From an uncultured Lachnospiraceae bacterium (GTDB lineage: Bacteria; Bacillota; Clostridia; Lachnospirales; Lachnospiraceae): a stretch of 6,739 nucleotides of DNA. This document shows, one piece after another, positions 1 to 5,314 of this stretch (position 1 is the stretch's first letter; each line of letters starts with the position of its first letter). Location: contig CAJUQY010000079.1 of NCBI GenBank assembly GCA_910588815.1, positions 1-6,739 on the forward strand, in the 5' to 3' direction. Under the pieces are notes generated by a model. It made no database searches. It worked only from the letters and a program-made list of their open reading frames with translations, and was not told the origin of the DNA. A program made the position numbers and the translations under genes.

Positions 1-54
1 ACCTGTGACCCTCTGCTTGTAAGGCAGATGCTCTCCCAGCTGAGCTAAGACCCC
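1..54 (-). tRNA. tRNA-Val (anticodon UAC), 5' part only
   Basis: Read on the minus strand from base 54, the sequence begins with acceptor arm GGGGTCT, then the D-arm (GCTC-AGCTGGGA-GAGC), then an anticodon stem and loop with loop CTTACAA. The anticodon TAC is at bases 19-21 on the plus strand and reads valine GUA/GUG codons. The window edge cuts the gene in the variable/T-arm region, so the T-loop and 3' acceptor strand lie outside. Other tRNAs may follow beyond the edge, because tRNA genes often cluster in Clostridia, but this cannot be seen here. Confidence 0.95.
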
Positions 55-100
55 TGAAACCTTATTTAAGATTTTGTCCAGTTTTTTTGACTGCTTAGGT

Positions 101-129
101 AGTATAACCTGTATTGTGTCAATTGTCAA
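101..129 (-). promoter_or_regulatory. Sigma-A promoter of the tRNA-Val transcript
   Basis: On the minus strand there is a perfect -35 TTGACA (plus-strand bases 124-129), a 17-base spacer and a -10 TATACT (bases 101-106), one mismatch from consensus. Transcription would start near base 94, about 40 bases before the tRNA 5' end at 54, leaving a short leader for RNase P to remove. Such a strong promoter suits a stable-RNA gene. A second TTGACA-like hexamer (bases 117-122) has the wrong spacing. Confidence 0.85.
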
Positions 130-165
130 GACTTTTCCCACGATTTTTGTTTAGAAAATTTTTCT

Positions 166-195
166 TTGTATCTATCGGTGGTTCTGTGGTACAAT
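166..195 (+). promoter_or_regulatory. Probable sigma-A promoter of the lipid kinase gene
   Basis: The -10 is TACAAT (190-195), preceded by TG at 187-188, which makes an extended -10. TTGTAT at 166-171 could be the -35, with an 18-base spacer. The expected start, near base 202, leaves a leader of about 25 bases that includes the ribosome site. The AT-rich tract just upstream (about 141-165), containing the inverted repeat AGAAAA-T-TTTTCT at 153-165, could act as an UP element. The promoter points away from the tRNA promoter across a short shared upstream region. Confidence 0.6.
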
Positions 196-214
196 GACGA
201 TATCATACTGCGGC

Positions 215-220
215 GGAGGA
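215..220 (+). promoter_or_regulatory. Ribosome binding site that fixes the lipid kinase start
   Basis: GGAGGA lies 6 bases before the ATG at 227. An in-frame ATG further upstream at 194 overlaps the -10 hexamer and has no ribosome site, so translation should start at 227. Confidence 0.85.
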
Positions 221-226
221 AGCGTC

Positions 227-1162
227 ATGTATTACTTTATCGTAAATCCCCATTCCCGTTCGGGAAAAGGGCTTGGGATCTGGAAACAGGTGAAAAGGCG
301 TCTGGACCGGGAAAAGACTCTCTACGAAGTCCATATGACGGAGCGTCCCGGACATGCGTCGGAATTGGCGGCTTTTCTGACCTCGCCCCGCCATCCGGAC
401 CGGGGAGAGAAAACCATTGTGGTGCTGGGTGGGGACGGCACGCTCAATGAGGTGTTAAACGGGATTTCCATGTCGGTGCCGGTGACTCTGGGGTATATTC
501 CTTCTGGCTCCGGGAATGATTTTTCCAGAGGCATGAGGCTTCCGAAAAACCCGGAGAGAGCCTTGTACCGGCTGCTTCGCTCAAACAAGGTCCGCGTCCT
601 CGACTATGGGATTCTGTCTTATACGGATGGACGTCCCGCCCACAGGCGGTTTCTCGTCAGCAGCGGGATCGGATATGATGCGGAGGTATGCCATAATTTG
701 TTCTCCACCAAGTTAAAGAAGTTTTTCAACCGGCTTCATATGGGAAAGCTGGTATATCTGATCATCGGCATCAAACGGATTATCCTGTGCAAGAGCAGCG
801 ACGGGTGTCTGACTTTGGACGGAGTGAAAAAAATAAATTTGAAAAAAATCCGCTTTATCTCTTCCCACATTCAAAGGTACGAAGGAGGAGGCTTCCGGTT
901 TGCGCCCAAGGCGGATCCGACGGACGGATACCTGGATTTATGTGTGGTGTCCGGCGTGTCGAAACTGCGCCTGACAGCGCTTTTGGCCGCTTCTCTGGCG
1001 GGAGGGCACGGCTGGTTCAAGGGCGTGCGCTGTTATTCCTGCAGGGAGGCGTCCCTCCACACGGAAAAGCCGATGACGGTTCACGTGGATGGGGAAATCT
1101 GTGGCAGGCAGACGGACATTTCTCTGCGCTGTGTAGAGCAGAAGGTGCGGTTCCTTGTCTGA
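227..1162 (+). CDS. Diacylglycerol kinase-family lipid kinase (YegS/DgkB type)
   Basis: 311 residues, usual length for the family. These soluble enzymes act at the membrane face and phosphorylate diacylglycerol or a related lipid with ATP. In Gram-positive bacteria this recycles diacylglycerol released during lipoteichoic acid synthesis back to phosphatidic acid. The start MYYFIVNPHSRSGKG is the typical first strand and Gly-rich turn. The nucleotide-binding motif GGDGT is at residues 68-72, followed by NEVLNG. PSGSGNDF (92-99) matches the family P-x-G-T/S-x-N-D motif. D70, D98 and D126 (in LDYG) are spaced like the three structural Asp residues described for S. aureus DgkB. The C-terminal half has APKADPTDGYLDL (226-238) and HVDGE (286-290), whose D288 and E290 match the catalytic DGE. 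There is no signal peptide or clear membrane helix. The gene has its own promoter, and the SPFH gene follows after 91 bases with a separate promoter. Family assignment is firm, but whether the substrate is diacylglycerol or another lipid is inferred. Confidence 0.92.
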   Translation: MYYFIVNPHSRSGKGLGIWKQVKRRLDREKTLYEVHMTERPGHASELAAFLTSPRHPDRGEKTIVVLGGDGTLNEVLNGISMSVPVTLGYIPSGSGNDFSRGMRLPKNPERALYRLLRSNKVRVLDYGILSYTDGRPAHRRFLVSSGIGYDAEVCHNLFSTKLKKFFNRLHMGKLVYLIIGIKRIILCKSSDGCLTLDGVKKINLKKIRFISSHIQRYEGGGFRFAPKADPTDGYLDLCVVSGVSKLRLTALLAASLAGGHGWFKGVRCYSCREASLHTEKPMTVHVDGEICGRQTDISLRCVEQKVRFLV

Positions 1163-1187
1163 GAGCGGACGCTGCAGGCAAACGGTT

Positions 1188-1216
1188 TTGACATCCGGAT
1201 AGAAATGGATTATAAT
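1188..1216 (+). promoter_or_regulatory. Perfect-consensus sigma-A promoter of the SPFH gene
   Basis: TTGACA (1188-1193), exactly 17 bases, then TATAAT (1211-1216): both hexamers and the spacing match the sigma-A consensus. The expected start is near base 1223, giving a leader of about 30 bases ending in the ribosome site AGGAGG (1241-1246), 7 bases before the ATG at 1254. The promoter lies entirely in the gap after the kinase stop codon. No operator-like repeat is visible around it, which suggests strong constitutive expression of the SPFH gene and perhaps of pcrA behind it. Confidence 0.9.
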
Positions 1217-1253
1217 GAAAAAATATGCGTTTATGTGAGGAGGAGGATTTATC

Positions 1254-2249
1254 ATGGGACTGTTTGGGAGTCAGATGGCCAATGTGGTAGAGTGGCAGGA
1301 ATACCGGGATGACGTTATTTTCTGGAAATGGAAGAATGACGAGATAAAAAAGGGAAGCCGCCTGGTGATCCGTCCGGGCCAGGACGCCATTTTTATGTAT
1401 AACGGAAAAGTGGAGGGAGTGTTCCGGAATGAGGGAAGCTTTGACATCGAGTCGGATATCATTCCCTTCCTATCCACCCTGAAGGGCTTCAAATTCGGCT
1501 TCAACAGCGGAATCCGCGCGGAAGTACTGTTTATCAACACCAAAGAATTTTCGGTGAAATGGGGAACGAAGAATGCCGTCAACCTTCCGGCGCCGGGACT
1601 TCCCGGAGGGCTCCCCATCCGGGCTTTCGGCATGTTCACCTGCCGGGTCGCAGACCACATGGCCCTCATCGACAAGGTGGCGGGCATTAAGGAGCAGTAT
1701 ACGGTGGACGAGGTGAAGGAGCGGGTGGTGGCAGGCCTGGATCCTCTTTTGATGAAGTGGATCTCCAAAGAGGGGAAAGATATGTTCAACCTCCAGGCCA
1801 ATGCATATGAGATCGGCCAGGGGATCTGCGGCGATCTGGACACGGAGATGAGGAAGCTTGGCATTGCCATCACCGGTTTTTCTATCCAGAGTGTCTCCTA
1901 CCCGGAAGAGGTGCAGAAGATGATCACCAAGGTCGCGTCTCAGAGCATGGTCGGTGACATGGGCCGTTATCAGCAGATGGCCATGACGGATGCCATGACG
2001 AAGGGCGGCGCAGGCGGACGGATGGCCGTGGACATGGCAGGTATGCAGATGGGGATGATGATGGGCCGGCAGATGGCTGACCAGATGGGACATCAGATGA
2101 ACGGTCAGGCGGGCCAGATGAATCAGGTGGGGCAGCCCGGCGGCCAGACGGCGGGGGCGGGGAACGGCCAGAAGCCGAATTTCTGTCCCAACTGCGGGAT
2201 GAAGGCCGGCGGAGCCAATTTCTGCCCTAACTGCGGCCAGAAGCTTTAA
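1254..2249 (+). CDS. SPFH-domain protein with Met-rich linker and C-terminal zinc ribbon (YdjI-like)
   Basis: 331 residues. Residues about 20-230 form an SPFH (stomatin/prohibitin/flotillin) domain of the soluble bacterial type often labelled virion core protein-like. Recognisable family segments are VEWQEYRDDVIFWKW (12-26), the GQDAIFMYNGKVEGVF stretch (42-57) and the YTVDEVKERV helix (149-158). Residues about 231-290 are unusual: about 16 of 60 are Met, mixed with Gly and Gln. The tail has two CPNCG motifs (Cys 311, 314, 324, 327; CxxC-x9-CxxC), a zinc ribbon. There is no signal peptide or membrane helix, so the protein is cytosolic or peripheral to the membrane. The nearest characterised relative is B. 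subtilis YdjI, encoded with pspA and linked to membrane-stress complexes; no pspA is visible here. The ribosome site is AGGAGG, 7 bases before the start. pcrA begins 46 bases downstream with no terminator between. Family is clear; partners and role are inferred. Confidence 0.88.
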   Translation: MGLFGSQMANVVEWQEYRDDVIFWKWKNDEIKKGSRLVIRPGQDAIFMYNGKVEGVFRNEGSFDIESDIIPFLSTLKGFKFGFNSGIRAEVLFINTKEFSVKWGTKNAVNLPAPGLPGGLPIRAFGMFTCRVADHMALIDKVAGIKEQYTVDEVKERVVAGLDPLLMKWISKEGKDMFNLQANAYEIGQGICGDLDTEMRKLGIAITGFSIQSVSYPEEVQKMITKVASQSMVGDMGRYQQMAMTDAMTKGGAGGRMAVDMAGMQMGMMMGRQMADQMGHQMNGQAGQMNQVGQPGGQTAGAGNGQKPNFCPNCGMKAGGANFCPNCGQKL

Positions 2250-2295
2250 ATGGCTTTGGAGAGACTGCTTACACTCACAGACTGAGGATACATAG

Positions 2296-4647
2296 ATGAA
2301 CAACTACGATGCATTAAATCCCATGCAGAGGGAGGCCGTGGAGACAACGGAGGGCCCGCTTCTTGTGCTGGCAGGAGCCGGTTCGGGAAAGACCAGGGCC
2401 CTGACCCACAGGATCGCATATCTGATTGAGGAATGTCATGTGAATCCGTGGAATATCCTGGCGATCACCTTTACCAACAAGGCGGCCGGAGAGATGCGGG
2501 AGAGGGTGGACGCGATGGTGGAGTACGGGGCGGCGAGTGTCTGGGTTTCCACCTTCCATTCCACCTGCGTCCGAATCTTAAGACGCCATATCGAGTGTCT
2601 GGGATATACGACTAATTTTACCATTTACGATGGCGACGATCAGAAGACCCTGATGCGCCAGGTTTTAAAAAAGTTGAATTTTGATCCGAAGCAGTACAAG
2701 GAACGGGCGCTTCTGTCCATCATTTCTTCCTGTAAGAACGAACTGATCGGCCCGGAGGATTTTGCCGAAAAGTCGGACTGGGATTTTTACCGGCGGAAGG
2801 CGGCGGAAGCCTACCGTGAATATCAGGCACAGCTTAAAAAAAATGATGCACTGGATTTTGACGACCTGATTATGAAGACGGTGGAGCTTTTTCAGGTAAA
2901 TCCGGAAGTACTGAACAATTATCAGGAACGCTTCCGCTATATTATGGTGGACGAGTATCAGGACACCAATACGGCTCAGTTTCGTCTGGTAGCACTCCTT
3001 TCTTCCAAGTACAGGAATCTCTGCGTGGTAGGGGACGACGATCAGTCGATCTATAGCTTTCGCGGCGCCAATATTCAAAATATCCTGGGATTCGAGCAGG
3101 TGTTTCCGGAGGCAAAGGTCATTCGGTTGGAGCAGAATTACCGTTCCACGGGGAATATTTTGCATGCCGCCAACGGTGTCATCCGCAACAATGTGGGGCG
3201 GAAAGACAAGACCCTCTGGACTGAGAGCGGGGCCGGAGAACTTATTTCCTTCTGTCAGTATGACAGTGCCTATGAGGAGGCGGACGCCATAGCGGCAGAT
3301 ATTGAGGGGCAGGTCCGGGGCGGCGCCCGCTATGCGGATTTTGCCATGCTCTACCGCACCAATGCCCAGTCTCGTCTGTTGGAAGAAAAGTGCGTGAACA
3401 GGGGGATTCCCTACCGTCTGGTGGGCGGTGTCAATTTCTATCAGAGAAAAGAAATTAAAGATATTCTCTGTTATCTGAAGACCATCGACGGCGGACGGGA
3501 TGATCTGGCGTCAGAACGGATCATCAACGTGCCAAAGCGGGGGATCGGGGCCGTCAGTGTGGGAAAACTCATGACCTATGCAGCGGCTAACGGTAAAAGC
3601 TTTTATGAAGCCTGCTGTCTGACAGACCGGATTCCCGGCATCGGACGGGCGGCAGGGCGGATCAGGGGCTTTGTCAGTCAGATTCAAACGCTGAGAAGCA
3701 AGCTCTCCTATTATTCCATTGCAGATCTGATCGACGACATCCTGGCGGATACGGGATACCGGGAGGAATTGGAGCAGGACGATGCAGTGGAGGCAGAAGT
3801 CAGGCTGGAAAATATTGAAGAGCTGAAAAACAAGGCGGCGGCCTATGAGGAGGGCTTGGAGGGAAGCGAAGAAAAGCCTACGCTGAGCGGCTTTCTGGAG
3901 GAGGTGGCTCTGGTTGCCGACGTGGACTCCATGGAAGATTCGGAAAACCGGGTGACGCTTATGACCCTCCACAGCGCCAAAGGCTTGGAATTTCCCAAGG
4001 TTTATCTGACCGGGATGGAGGAAGGGCTGTTTCCGGGCATGATGACGATCAGTTCCGGGGAGCCGGAGGAGCTTGAGGAGGAACGGCGGCTCTGCTATGT
4101 GGGAATTACCAGGGCGAAACAGCGGCTGGTGCTCACCTGCGCCAGACAGCGGATGGTGCGGGGCGAAAACAGGTTCAATGTTCCTTCCCGGTTTGTAAAG
4201 GAGATTCCGCCGGAGTGCCTTAAGAAAGAAGAGGCATCCTGCAGATTCTCCGTTGGCAGAACGCTTTCGTTTGACGAAACGCTTTCTTCTGGCGGAAGGT
4301 CTTCCATTGGCAAAACGTTTTCGGCGGATGTGTTTGAGTCCCCGGGGCAAAAGCGGGAAGAGGAGCAGAAGCCGTACCGCCCCTGGACGGCTCCGGCGGC
4401 CAGATACGGCAAGCTGGCCTCTGGCGGCACAGGCGTAAAGGAAGCTTACATGGGAAAGCAGTTCGCAGTCACCAAGGCATCTTCTCTCTCCTACAGCGTG
4501 GGAGACCGGGTGCAGCATGTAAAGTTCGGAGAGGGTGTGGTTGCCGACATTACGGAACAGAAGAAGGATTTTGAGGTGACCGTTGACTTTGACCGTGCAG
4601 GGCGCAAACGGATGTATGCGACCTTTGCAAAACTGGAGAAATTATAA
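2296..4647 (+). CDS. pcrA: ATP-dependent DNA helicase PcrA (UvrD/Rep family, SF1A)
   Basis: 783 residues. A 3'-to-5' ATP-driven DNA helicase used in repair, removal of RecA filaments, rolling-circle plasmid replication and resolution of transcription-replication conflicts. All family motifs are intact: Q motif NPMQREAV (8-15), Walker A AGAGSGKT (26-33), motif Ia ITFTNKAAGEMRERV (57-71), Walker B DEYQD (219-223), motif III GDDDQSIYSFRG (246-257), motif IV QNYRST (280-285), motif V LHSAKGLEF (558-566) and motif VI VGITRAK (602-608). Subdomain 1B is about 110-190 and 2B about 380-550. Residues about 640-730 are a low-complexity linker with an internal repeat. Residues 733-783 (YSVGDRVQHVKFGEGVV onward) form the Tudor-like domain that in PcrA binds RNA polymerase. 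The protein is slightly longer than Bacillus PcrA, mainly in the linker. The start is supported by GAGGA (2284-2288), 7 bases upstream. No separate promoter is clear, so it is probably cotranscribed with the SPFH gene. Unlike in Bacillus, ligA does not follow. Confidence 0.97.
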   Translation: MNNYDALNPMQREAVETTEGPLLVLAGAGSGKTRALTHRIAYLIEECHVNPWNILAITFTNKAAGEMRERVDAMVEYGAASVWVSTFHSTCVRILRRHIECLGYTTNFTIYDGDDQKTLMRQVLKKLNFDPKQYKERALLSIISSCKNELIGPEDFAEKSDWDFYRRKAAEAYREYQAQLKKNDALDFDDLIMKTVELFQVNPEVLNNYQERFRYIMVDEYQDTNTAQFRLVALLSSKYRNLCVVGDDDQSIYSFRGANIQNILGFEQVFPEAKVIRLEQNYRSTGNILHAANGVIRNNVGRKDKTLWTESGAGELISFCQYDSAYEEADAIAADIEGQVRGGARYADFAMLYRTNAQSRLLEEKCVNRGIPYRLVGGVNFYQRKEIKDILCYLKTIDGGRDDLASERIINVPKRGIGAVSVGKLMTYAAANGKSFYEACCLTDRIPGIGRAAGRIRGFVSQIQTLRSKLSYYSIADLIDDILADTGYREELEQDDAVEAEVRLENIEELKNKAAAYEEGLEGSEEKPTLSGFLEEVALVADVDSMEDSENRVTLMTLHSAKGLEFPKVYLTGMEEGLFPGMMTISSGEPEELEEERRLCYVGITRAKQRLVLTCARQRMVRGENRFNVPSRFVKEIPPECLKKEEASCRFSVGRTLSFDETLSSGGRSSIGKTFSADVFESPGQKREEEQKPYRPWTAPAARYGKLASGGTGVKEAYMGKQFAVTKASSLSYSVGDRVQHVKFGEGVVADITEQKKDFEVTVDFDRAGRKRMYATFAKLEKL
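4249..4323 (+). repeat. In-frame imperfect repeat in the PcrA linker (54-base period)
   Basis: The 21 bases at 4249-4269 recur at 4303-4323 with three transition mismatches. The offset is 54 bases (18 codons), so frame is kept. The two copies encode SVGRTLSFD and SIGKTFSAD (residues 652-660 and 670-678), and a shorter related piece (ETLS, bases about 4276-4287) lies between. It sits in the variable linker between the helicase core and the Tudor-like domain, so it should change linker length rather than catalysis. Confidence 0.7.
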
Positions 4648-4693
4648 AATTATTATAATCTGAAAAATTTCGATAGTAAAATGGAACAATTAG

Positions 4694-4702
4694 TGTTATA
4701 AT
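4694..4702 (+). promoter_or_regulatory. Extended -10 promoter of the acidic membrane-protein gene
   Basis: TG at 4694-4695, one base, then a perfect TATAAT at 4697-4702. The -35 position 17 bases upstream (4674-4679, TAGTAA) matches only half of the consensus, which fits the lower -35 need of extended -10 promoters. The expected start is near base 4709. A second TATAAT at 4654-4659 lies in AT-rich sequence just after the pcrA stop, without the TG extension, and is less likely. Confidence 0.65.
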
Positions 4703-4704
4703 AA

Positions 4705-4728
4705 CTGCAATATGTAAATTTTTTGCAG
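4705..4728. repeat. Inverted repeat between promoter and ribosome site
   Basis: CTGCAA (4705-4710) and TTGCAG (4723-4728) are perfect 6-base inverted copies separated by 12 AT-rich bases. The left arm overlaps the predicted transcription start, and the right arm ends where the ribosome site GAAAGGA (4728-4734) begins. This could be an operator or a short 5' hairpin affecting translation of the gene at 4744. Six-base arms can also arise by chance. Confidence 0.45.
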
Positions 4729-4743
4729 AAAGGACGTGTGGTT

Positions 4744-5046
4744 ATGAATAAAAAGCTGGAAGAAATCCTAAGCACGAGCAAACTGAATGAACTGATCCGC
4801 AAGAGTGAGAAGCAGGAGGAGAAGAAGAGCAAGATTCTCTGGGTGCTGGCAATCGTCGGCGCGGTGGCGGCTGTGGCCGGAATCGCCTATGCGGTGTACC
4901 GCTTCTTCACGCCGGATTATCTGGAGGATTTTGAAGAGGATTTTGAGGATGACTTCGACGATGATTTTTTTGATGACGACGAAGGCGAATCCAAGGACGA
5001 TGAATCCGAGAGCATTTCCAAGGCTGAGGAAGAGGCATTTGAGTAA
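4744..5046 (+). CDS. Small single-pass membrane protein with acidic Phe-repeat tail, function unknown
   Basis: 100 residues. I do not recognise a named family. Residues 1-30 are a charged, probably helical segment rich in Lys and Glu (RKSEKQEEKKSK just before the membrane). Residues about 31-52 form one hydrophobic helix. By the positive-inside rule the N-terminus is cytoplasmic and the tail outside. Residues 58-100 are extremely acidic: 25 of 43 are Asp or Glu, against two Lys. Phe recurs exactly every four residues (63, 67, 71, 75), encoded by a degenerate 12-base repeat at 4924-4971. There is no cleavable signal peptide. The start ATG at 4744 has GAAAGGA (4728-4734) 9 bases upstream; an in-frame TTG at 4723 lies ahead of that site and is rejected. 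The gene has its own extended -10 promoter, lies 96 bases after pcrA and shares no obvious pathway with its neighbours. A cation- or protein-binding surface tail is possible, but this is inference. Confidence 0.85.
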   Translation: MNKKLEEILSTSKLNELIRKSEKQEEKKSKILWVLAIVGAVAAVAGIAYAVYRFFTPDYLEDFEEDFEDDFDDDFFDDDEGESKDDESESISKAEEEAFE

Positions 5047-5120
5047 ACTGCAGGGAAAGGCAGAAAAGAAGTATTTTTGACAAGTGCTCTTATCGAATCG
5101 AAATGAAGAGATCTGATGAA

Positions 5121-5287
5121 AACGTTGGGGGCTGCTGCAGGGGCGGCCTCCTTTTCTATGCACACGGGTGCCCAAAGGAAAGATGTCAGCATTGCCCTGG
5201 CGCGGAGAGCAGAGGCAGAAAAATCTTCCCTGCTTGCTTGCACAAGGGCCCCAGGGGCCGGATGCCTGCGCGCAGGCATCCGGAGGA
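5121..5287. other. GC-rich, hairpin-forming intergenic block before rlmD
   Basis: The 268-base gap between the acidic-protein gene and rlmD contains a block of about 62 percent GC (hand count over 5121-5290), flanked by about 33 percent on the left (5061-5120) and 37 percent on the right (5291-5350). Possible stems are GGGCTGCTG (5129-5137) with CAGCA-tt-GCCC (5187-5197), TCCTTT (5149-5154) with AAAGGA (5174-5179), GCAC (5160-5163) with GTGC (5168-5171), AGCAG (5208-5212) with CTGCT (5230-5234), GGCCCC (5247-5252) with GGGGCC (5254-5259), and the palindrome at 5258-5283. Plus-strand frames starting at 5103, 5116 and 5168 stay open across it, but none has a convincing ribosome site or protein-like sequence. 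It may be a small dispersed repeat, a structured RNA or a leader of rlmD. No terminal repeats typical of a transposon and no convincing target duplication are visible. Confidence 0.55.
5258..5283. repeat. Perfect 26-base palindrome
   Basis: CCGGATGCCTGCG (5258-5270) is followed directly by its exact reverse complement CGCAGGCATCCGG (5271-5283). As RNA it would form a very stable hairpin after leaving a small loop at the centre. It is not followed by a T tract on either strand, so it does not look like an intrinsic terminator. Its right arm ends 12 bases before the rlmD ribosome site. Confidence 0.9.
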
Positions 5288-5295
5288 AATTTGTT

Positions 5296-5301
5296 AAGGA
5301 G
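5296..5301 (+). promoter_or_regulatory. Probable ribosome binding site of rlmD, long spacing
   Basis: AAGGAG is 13 bases before the ATG at 5315, longer than the usual 5-9. A second purine-rich run, GGAGGA (5282-5287), touches the palindrome arm and is 27 bases from the ATG. No better site is present, and the protein sequence supports ATG 5315 as the start. Confidence 0.55.
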
Positions 5302-5314
5302 TTTATCAGCATAT

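Noticed and set aside
194..226. Upstream in-frame ATG (194) for the lipid kinase
   Set aside because: It overlaps the -10 hexamer and has no ribosome site. ATG 227 has GGAGGA at 6 bases and begins with the conserved first strand.
1470..2303. Long open frame on the minus strand opposite the SPFH gene
   Set aside because: It is His/Leu/Arg-rich with no domain character and lies fully opposite a well-supported gene. The same applies to the long minus-strand frame at 3511-4518 opposite pcrA.
4641..4659. ATTATAA-5-TTATAAT inverted repeat at the pcrA stop as terminator
   Set aside because: The stem is all A-T, only 7 bases, and no T tract follows, so it would be too weak.
4723..4743. TTG at 4723 as start of the small acidic protein
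   Set aside because: It lies upstream of the ribosome site GAAAGGA, which fits the ATG at 4744.
5077..5105. TTGACA at 5077-5082 as the -35 of an rlmD promoter
   Set aside because: The hexamer is perfect, but at 16-18 base spacing only CGAAAT, GAAATG or AAATGA are available, all poor -10 elements. It is kept only as a weak possibility.
5258..5290. The palindrome as an intrinsic terminator for the upstream gene
   Set aside because: The strong stem is followed by GGAGGAAATTT on the plus strand and by GGCCCC on the minus strand, with no T tract on either.
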